From positions 1 through 11,848 of the forward strand of contig USQD01000035.1 of assembly GCA_900556795.1 (NCBI GenBank): a DNA stretch of 11,848 bases, read 5' to 3'. Below the pieces are notes generated by a model. The model ran no database searches. It saw nothing but the letters and a program-made list of their open reading frames with translations, and was not told where the DNA came from. Positions 7,026 to 11,848 of the stretch are shown here, piece after piece; position 1 is the first letter of the stretch, and every line of letters begins with the position of its first letter. The position numbers were made by a program, and so were the translations under genes. This DNA comes from an uncultured Prevotella sp. GTDB taxonomy: Bacteria > Bacteroidota > Bacteroidia > Bacteroidales > Bacteroidaceae.

Positions 7026-9083
7026 ATGGCACAGAAAGGTAATATCGGTGTAACGACAGAGAACATTTTCCCTGTCATCAAGAAATTCTTATATTCAGAT
7101 CATGACATCTTCCTCCGTGAGATGGTTTCCAACGCTGTGGATGCAACACAGAAGTTGAAGACTCTTGCTGCCCAGGGCGACTTCAAGGGTGAGATAGGTG
7201 ACACTACCGTTCGCATTTCTCTCGACGAGAAGGCTGGTACCCTCACTATCAGCGACCGTGGTATCGGTATGACTGAGGAGGAAATCGATAAATATATCAA
7301 CCAGATTGCATTCTCTGGTGTAACAGACTTCCTCGACAAGTATAAGGAGAATGCCAATGCCATCATCGGTCACTTCGGTCTCGGTTTCTATTCTTCTTTC
7401 ATGGTAGCCAGCAAGGTGGAAATCATCACCAAGAGCTACAAAGAGGGTAGCAAGGCTGTAAAGTGGAGCTGCGACGGTTCACCAGCTTTCGAAATCGAGG
7501 ACGCTGACAAGGCTGACCGCGGTTCAGATATCGTTCTCCATATCGCTGACGACTGCAAGGAATTTCTCCAGAAGAGCAAGATTGAGGAACTCCTGAACAA
7601 GTACTGCAAGTTTATGGCAGTGCCTGTAGCCTTCGGCAAAAAGACTGAGTGGAAGGATGGTAAGAACGTGGAGACTGACGAGGATAACATTATTAATAAT
7701 GTGGAGCCTCTCTGGACCAAGACTCCTAGCACACTGAAGGATGAGGACTATAAGAAGTTCTATCACACCCTCTATCCAATGCAGGACGATCCATTGTTCT
7801 GGATTCACCTGAACGTAGATTTCCCATTCAACCTGACGGGTATTCTCTACTTCCCACGCATCAAGAACAGCATCGACATGCAGCGCAACAAGATTCAGCT
7901 GTATTGCAACCAGGTATTCGTAACAGACCAGGTAGAGGGCATCGTTCCTGAGTTCCTGACCCTGTTGCATGGTGTTATCGACTCACCGGATATCCCATTG
8001 AACGTGAGCCGCAGCTACTTGCAGAGCGACAGCAACGTGAAGAAGATTTCTACCTACATCACCAAGAAGGTGGCAGACCGCTTGAACTCTATCTTCAAGG
8101 AGAACCGTAAGGAATTCGAGGAGAAGTGGGATGACCTCAAACTCTTCATCAACTACGGTATGCTTTCACAGGATGACTTCTACGACCGCGCCAAGGACTT
8201 CGCTCTCCTGAAGGATGTGGAGGGTAAGTACTTCACTTACGAGGAGTACAAGACACTCATCAAAGACAACCAGACCGATAAGGATGGCAACCTGGTATAT
8301 CTCTATGCCAACAACAAGGAGGAGCAGTACTCTTACATCGAGGCTGCCAAGCAGAAGGGTTACTCAGTGCTTCTGATGGAAGGTCAGCTGGATACCCCAA
8401 TGGTGAATATGCTGGAGCAGAAGTTGGAGAAGAGCCGCTTCACCCGTGTGGATGCGGATATCATCGACCGCCTCATTGTGAAGGAAGATGCCAAGAAGAC
8501 AGATTTGACCAAGGAACAGTCTGACAACTTGACAGAGGTATTCCGTTCTCAGATGCCTAAGCTCGAGAAGGCTGAGTTCTTTGTAGAGATTCAGGCTTTG
8601 GGCGAGCAGAACCAGCCAGTACTCATCACTCAGAACGAGTACATGCGCCGTATGAAGGCAATGAGTCAGTTCCAAGCAGGTATGAACTTCTACGGTCAGA
8701 TGCCAGACAGCTATAACATCGTATTGAATTCAGATCATGCATTGGTGAAGAAGGTATTGGAGGATGCTGAGGCTCATACAGCCGAGAGTCTGAAGCCAAT
8801 CCTTGCAGAGATCAAGGGTCAGGAAGCTCGCCTTGCAGTGCTTCATCAGGAGCAGGGCAAGAAGAAGCCAGAGGAGATTACCCAGGAAGAGAAGGATGAT
8901 GTTCACAACACAGAGAAGGCTATCAGCGATGAGAAGGCTAAGCGCAATGATATCATCTCCGGTTATGCCAAGAGCAACAATATCGTTCATCAGCTCATCG
9001 ACCTCGCCCTGTTGCAGAATGGTATGCTGAAGGGTGCTTCTCTCGATGCTTTCCTCAAGAGAAGTGTGGATATGATCAAGTAA
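7026..9083 (+). CDS. htpG: Molecular chaperone HtpG (Hsp90 family)
   Basis: ATP-dependent cytoplasmic Hsp90 chaperone of 685 residues. The N-terminal GHKL ATPase domain shows Glu32 and Asn36 in REMVSNAVDATQKL, Asp77 in ISDRGIGMT (most homologues have N or S where this has Arg78), lid glycines in GHFGLGFYSSFMVA (115-128) and GSDIVLHI (166-173). The middle domain has NLTGILYFPR (269-278), and NVSRSYLQSD contains Arg329, equivalent to the catalytic arginine. The dimerisation domain ends at about 650-685. The protein is about 60 residues longer than E. coli HtpG (624), largely because of a charged helical segment around 585-645. The 72-bp leader region is A/T-rich; I see no CIRCE operator and no convincing -7 box, so it may be read partly from the upstream cluster. 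A strong terminator follows. Confidence 0.98.
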   Translation: MAQKGNIGVTTENIFPVIKKFLYSDHDIFLREMVSNAVDATQKLKTLAAQGDFKGEIGDTTVRISLDEKAGTLTISDRGIGMTEEEIDKYINQIAFSGVTDFLDKYKENANAIIGHFGLGFYSSFMVASKVEIITKSYKEGSKAVKWSCDGSPAFEIEDADKADRGSDIVLHIADDCKEFLQKSKIEELLNKYCKFMAVPVAFGKKTEWKDGKNVETDEDNIINNVEPLWTKTPSTLKDEDYKKFYHTLYPMQDDPLFWIHLNVDFPFNLTGILYFPRIKNSIDMQRNKIQLYCNQVFVTDQVEGIVPEFLTLLHGVIDSPDIPLNVSRSYLQSDSNVKKISTYITKKVADRLNSIFKENRKEFEEKWDDLKLFINYGMLSQDDFYDRAKDFALLKDVEGKYFTYEEYKTLIKDNQTDKDGNLVYLYANNKEEQYSYIEAAKQKGYSVLLMEGQLDTPMVNMLEQKLEKSRFTRVDADIIDRLIVKEDAKKTDLTKEQSDNLTEVFRSQMPKLEKAEFFVEIQALGEQNQPVLITQNEYMRRMKAMSQFQAGMNFYGQMPDSYNIVLNSDHALVKKVLEDAEAHTAESLKPILAEIKGQEARLAVLHQEQGKKKPEEITQEEKDDVHNTEKAISDEKAKRNDIISGYAKSNNIVHQLIDLALLQNGMLKGASLDAFLKRSVDMIK

Positions 9084-9152
9084 TTGGGGCTTTATTAAAG
9101 TGTACATTACTTTACGAAATGTAACATTGAAGGTTACAAATTGTTTCTAGAT

Positions 9153-9194
9153 ATGTGCTAAATGTTTCAAAGCAGACATTTAGCACATTTTTTT
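9153..9194 (+). terminator. Intrinsic terminator after htpG
   Basis: The arms at 9153-9165 (ATGTGCTAAATGT) and 9176-9188 (ACATTTAGCACAT) pair perfectly over 13 bp around a 10-nt loop. A run of seven T follows at 9188-9194. It lies 70 bp after the htpG stop and ends before the next promoter, separating the two transcription units. Confidence 0.9.
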
Positions 9195-9204
9195 ATCTCA
9201 TTTC

Positions 9205-9236
9205 TTTGGTGATGCTATCTGTTTTTCGTACCTTTG
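9205..9236 (+). promoter_or_regulatory. Bacteroidetes-type promoter for the sigma factor gene
   Basis: A TTTG -33 box (9205-9208) and TACCTTTG (9229-9236), a full match to the -7 consensus TAnnTTTG, are separated by 20 bp, the usual spacing for the Bacteroidetes primary sigma factor. The start point would be near 9243, about 20 nt before the ATG at 9262. This is the best promoter in the window. Confidence 0.8.
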
Positions 9237-9261
9237 CAATATAATTAACGTAAAAAACATA

Positions 9262-9813
9262 ATGATCAAAACTACCATCATGGAACAAAACGTAGAATCT
9301 AAGCACAGCATCATTGCTGAATATTATATAGAGTGTTACGACGAATTAAAAGCGTTTGTAGCTTCTCGCTTGCCTGGTGAAGAAGATGCCGAGCAAGCGG
9401 AAGATATCGTGCAGAATGTTTTCGTACGCTTGTTGAAGATGGACCGTATGATTACACGTATCACTTTGCCTTGTCTGGTATATACTACAGCCCGCAACCT
9501 GATTTATGACTATTTGCGTCGCAGGCATTGTATGGAGAAATATGAGTATGTTGTCCGTACCTCTAGCTGGCAGAATAAGTGTGTAGATGATGTTGATACG
9601 ATCTATTCTGTGCTGGAGATTCAGAAGATATTGGAAAATGGCATTGCACAGCTTTCTGAGAAACAAAGTAATGTCTACAGGTTAGATCTGGAAGGAATGA
9701 AGGTGAAAGATATTGCGCTGCAATTGAATATCAAATATAAGAATGCAGAGCATTGCTTAGGCGATGCGCGTAAGGTTGTGCGCAGATTCGTAAAAGAACA
9801 AATGGCTTCTTAG
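9262..9813 (+). CDS. ECF-type RNA polymerase sigma factor (sigma-70 family)
   Basis: Small two-domain sigma factor of 183 residues that should direct RNA polymerase to a specific promoter set. Region 2 runs from about residue 25 to 95 and includes EQAEDIVQNVFVRLLKMDR and ARNLIYDYLRRRH, the typical -10-recognition and core-binding helices. Region 4 runs from about 125 to 175, with QLSEKQSNVYRLDLEGMKVKDIALQLNI and a helix-turn-helix ending YKNAEHCLGDARKVVRRFV. The turn keeps the usual layout, but its recognition helix differs from the common SVKTVENHL pattern of Bacteroidetes ECF factors. The ATG at 9262 sits behind an A-rich leader; an ATG at 9280 (MEQNVESK) is an equally plausible start. No FecR-like or other anti-sigma gene is adjacent: the next gene is convergent. 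Targets are unknown. Confidence 0.87.
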   Translation: MIKTTIMEQNVESKHSIIAEYYIECYDELKAFVASRLPGEEDAEQAEDIVQNVFVRLLKMDRMITRITLPCLVYTTARNLIYDYLRRRHCMEKYEYVVRTSSWQNKCVDDVDTIYSVLEIQKILENGIAQLSEKQSNVYRLDLEGMKVKDIALQLNIKYKNAEHCLGDARKVVRRFVKEQMAS

Positions 9814-9822
9814 CTTTTATAG

Positions 9823-9882
9823 CTGTGTAAAATAGGAAATATGTGTGTAGGATAGGAAATATGTGTATAAAATAGAAAAAAG
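9823..9882 (+). repeat. 20-bp tandem repeat, three copies
   Basis: Three consecutive 20-bp units lie just after the sigma factor stop codon: 9823-9842, 9843-9862 and 9863-9882, with the rough consensus GTGTGTAAAATAGGAAATAT. Units 1 and 2 differ at three positions. Unit 3 is more decayed and its end merges into the left arm of the terminator hairpin. No function is evident; slippage-driven expansion is possible. Confidence 0.8.
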
Positions 9883-9921
9883 GTGTCAGCAATCTCGTCA
9901 GAGAATGGCTGGCACCTTTTT
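9876..9921. terminator. Bidirectional intrinsic terminator between convergent genes
   Basis: The arms AAAAAGGTGTCAGC (9877-9890) and GCTGGCACCTTTTT (9908-9921) pair over 14 bp with one G-T wobble. Inside the loop, TCTC (9893-9896) can pair with GAGA (9901-9904). The plus strand ends in a run of five T, and the minus strand ends in a run of six T (complement of 9876-9881), so it can stop both the sigma factor transcript and the opposing lipoprotein transcript. It ends 2 bp from the lipoprotein stop codon. Confidence 0.85.
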
Positions 9922-9923
9922 GT

Positions 9924-10310
9924 TTAGTTTTGCTTGAAGGCGACAACATGAGTCAGCGCCTTGTCCATATAGAATGTCTGTGTGAGTTCTTGCTGTTTGC
10001 CTTCTTTGTCTGTCAGCTTATAAGTGGCCCTTATATATAATAAGGTGTCAGTAATGGCATTGTCATTATAGCTGATATCTTTCTTGATGTATGGCAAAGT
10101 GCTCATCTCCTTGCGCATCGATTTTACCTGATCAATGTCAATCATGGCTGTAGGAGTGAGATTGCTGAATCGCTCATAGCTGCAGTCATTATCTGTGGTA
10201 AGGTTTTCATTCAGGAAATCCTTGACCAGCGACTTGGCTTTGTACTGGTCTCCACAGGAAGTGAGAGCCAATACGAAGCCCAATGTCAATACATATAATA
10301 TCTTTTTCAT
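9924..10310 (-). CDS. Small hypothetical lipoprotein
   Basis: Protein of 128 residues that I do not recognise. The chosen ATG (10308-10310) gives a textbook lipoprotein signal, MKKILYVLTLGFVLALTSC, with lipobox LTSC and Cys19 as the lipidated residue. The open frame extends nine codons further upstream to 10337, but that would displace the signal. The mature part is hydrophilic: a short helical start (YKAKSLVKDFLNENL) followed by probable strands, including TDTLLYIRATYKLTDKEGK and QELTQTFYMDKALTHVVAF. The small helix-then-sheet pattern recalls NTF2-like or DUF4878-type lipoproteins, but I cannot assign a family. The residue after the lipid Cys is Gly, then Asp and Gln, so surface export is not clearly signalled. 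It starts 36 bp after the pepD stop on the same strand and is probably cotranscribed with it. Confidence 0.82.
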   Translation of the reverse strand: MKKILYVLTLGFVLALTSCGDQYKAKSLVKDFLNENLTTDNDCSYERFSNLTPTAMIDIDQVKSMRKEMSTLPYIKKDISYNDNAITDTLLYIRATYKLTDKEGKQQELTQTFYMDKALTHVVAFKQN

Positions 10311-10346
10311 GTCCTGAGAATGTGGGAGATGAAACAATATCAGTTG

Positions 10347-11804
10347 TTATTTTACGCTGCGGAGAATGTCCAGCAAGTGATCCCATACCATCTGGACGGT
10401 AGGAATCAGAAGAGCCTCGTCTGGAGTGTGGACATTGCGAAGGGTAGGACCGAAGCTTACCATGTCGAGATCAGGATAACGCTCTGAGAAGAGGCCGCAT
10501 TCCAGACCTGCGTGGATACCCTTCACCAATGGCTCCTTGCCGAAGAGCTTTTCGTAACTCTTCACGGTGATGTCGGTCAGCTTGCTGTTGGCACGCATCT
10601 TCCATGCAGGGTATTTTCCGCCAACGTTTACCTCGGCTCCAGCCAGGAGGAATGCTGCCTTCACGGTGTTGGTCATATTGTCCAGGTTGCTCATCACGTT
10701 ACTGCGCTGAGAAGCCACGATGTGGATGCTGTTCTCATCTGTAGCAATGCTTGCCACATTGCTGGAAGTCTCAACCATCTCGGCAAGCGCTTCGTCCTGA
10801 CAGTTGGTAAGAGGACCGTTGTCTACTGCCTGCAAAGCCATGATGAACTTATCTGCAACCGTCTTCTCAATGACAGGAACTGCATCGGCAGAACCCATGT
10901 TGAACTGCATAGTCTGTTCGGTAACATGGAACTCATCCTCTACTTCTGAAGCGAAGATGTTCCAATCAGCACGTACCTGCTCTTTAGCTTCATTCTTGAC
11001 AGCGAAGACAATCTTACCGTCACGAGGAATGGCATTGTGCATCTTACCACTGTTGAAGCTGACTAAGCGGAGAGTACCATCAAGTTTCTCATTCTCCAGG
11101 AAGAGGAAACGTGCAAGTACCTTGATCGCATTGGCGCGCTTCTTGTTGATGTCATCGCCAGAGTGACCACCGTTGAGACCCTTTAAGGAAGCCTCCATGA
11201 AGAAATAACCTGAAGGAGCCTCCTCGCGGTTGAAGTGGAAGGTTGCCTGGGTGGTCTGTCCGCCTGCACATGATACGAAAATCTGTCCCTCATCCTCAGA
11301 ATCGAGGTTGATGAGCATCTTGCCGGTCATGAAACCAGCCTTCATGCCTACAGCACCAGTCAATCCGGTTTCCTCATCACGGGTGAAGACACACTCAATA
11401 GGTCCATGCTCGATATCATTGGCAGCGAGGATGGCGAGTTCAATAGCGCAACCTATACCATCATCAGCACCGAGGGTGGTACCCTTTGCCTTCAGCCATT
11501 CACCATCTACGTAGGTCTGGATGGCATCCTTATGGAAGTCGAACTCTACATCCACCAATTTGTCGCAAACCATATCCATGTGGCTCTGGAGGATGATAGT
11601 ATCAGCGTTCTCATATCCAGGAGTTGCAGCCTTGCGAATCAGAACGTTTCCTGTTTCATCGACCAAAGTCTCAAGCTGGTGGCTTTTGCCGAATTCTTTC
11701 AAGTATTCTATCATGTTTTCCTCGTGCTTTGAAGGACGAGGTATTTCGTTGATTTTTGCGAACTGCTCAAACACAAGAGCAGGTTTTAATTCTTTTTTTT
11801 CCAT
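10347..11804 (-). CDS. pepD: Aminoacyl-histidine dipeptidase (cytosol non-specific dipeptidase, M20 family)
   Basis: Cytoplasmic di-zinc peptidase of 485 residues, the same length as E. coli PepD, which cleaves Xaa-His and many other dipeptides. The M20 metal and catalytic residues are all present: His75 and Asp77 in LQSHMDMVCD, bridging Asp114 in LGADDGIGCA, general base Glu144 and metal-ligand Glu145 in FTRDEETGLTGA, Asp168 in LINLDSEDEG, and the C-terminal His459 in FGPTLRNVHTPDE. The lid or dimerisation domain is marked by KGLNGGHSGDDINK (208-221) and NAIPRDGK. The start at 11804 gives MEKKELKPALVFEQF, the normal PepD beginning. An 8-A run lies in codons 2-5. Only 44 bp lie upstream in the window and no convincing promoter is visible there. 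The small lipoprotein gene follows by 36 bp. Confidence 0.97.
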   Translation of the reverse strand: MEKKELKPALVFEQFAKINEIPRPSKHEENMIEYLKEFGKSHQLETLVDETGNVLIRKAATPGYENADTIILQSHMDMVCDKLVDVEFDFHKDAIQTYVDGEWLKAKGTTLGADDGIGCAIELAILAANDIEHGPIECVFTRDEETGLTGAVGMKAGFMTGKMLINLDSEDEGQIFVSCAGGQTTQATFHFNREEAPSGYFFMEASLKGLNGGHSGDDINKKRANAIKVLARFLFLENEKLDGTLRLVSFNSGKMHNAIPRDGKIVFAVKNEAKEQVRADWNIFASEVEDEFHVTEQTMQFNMGSADAVPVIEKTVADKFIMALQAVDNGPLTNCQDEALAEMVETSSNVASIATDENSIHIVASQRSNVMSNLDNMTNTVKAAFLLAGAEVNVGGKYPAWKMRANSKLTDITVKSYEKLFGKEPLVKGIHAGLECGLFSERYPDLDMVSFGPTLRNVHTPDEALLIPTVQMVWDHLLDILRSVK

Positions 11805-11848
11805 TTATTTATGTATTTATGTTATTTTGTTTTGAATTTTCTATTATT

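Noticed and set aside
1..11848. Defence system, mobile element, CRISPR array or tRNA/rRNA gene
   Set aside because: No transposase, integrase, nuclease, repeat-spacer array or structured RNA pattern was seen; nearly all the sequence is accounted for by ordinary genes.

Overview
The window looks like a chromosomal housekeeping segment from a Bacteroidetes bacterium, most likely Prevotella or Segatella (S. copri-like). The reasons are the Bacteroidetes promoter elements (TTTG / TAnnTTTG) found upstream of several genes, A-rich leaders without a clear Shine-Dalgarno site, the DUF4421/DUF1460 envelope protein pair, an HtpG longer than that of E. coli, and a Bacteroidetes-style lipoprotein signal. 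The genus is an inference from protein style; no search was run.

Layout. At the left edge lies the N-terminal part of valS (minus strand, cut by the window edge). It diverges from a Uup-like ABC-F ATPase gene across 169 bp that carries back-to-back promoter elements. After a 103-bp gap containing a 7-bp tandem repeat comes a tight plus-strand cluster: engB (ribosome-assembly GTPase), a Gfo/Idh/MocA oxidoreductase, a DUF4421 envelope protein and a DUF1460 amidase-like protein, with gaps of 15, 22 and 12 bp. htpG follows after 72 bp and ends in a strong intrinsic terminator. A small ECF sigma factor comes next, with its own near-consensus promoter. The plus-strand run ends in a 3-copy 20-bp tandem repeat and a hairpin that can terminate in both directions. 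On the minus strand, convergent with the sigma gene, are pepD and, 36 bp downstream of it, a small lipoprotein gene.

How the genes fit together. ValS, Uup and EngB serve translation and ribosome function; HtpG serves protein folding; PepD serves peptide turnover. The less usual parts are the exported DUF4421/DUF1460 pair linked to a sugar-dehydrogenase-like protein (possibly handling peptidoglycan fragments) and the orphan sigma factor with no visible anti-sigma factor. I found no mobile element, CRISPR array, phage gene, tRNA or rRNA, and no clear new defence or biosynthetic system. No gene-free stretch exceeds 300 bp.
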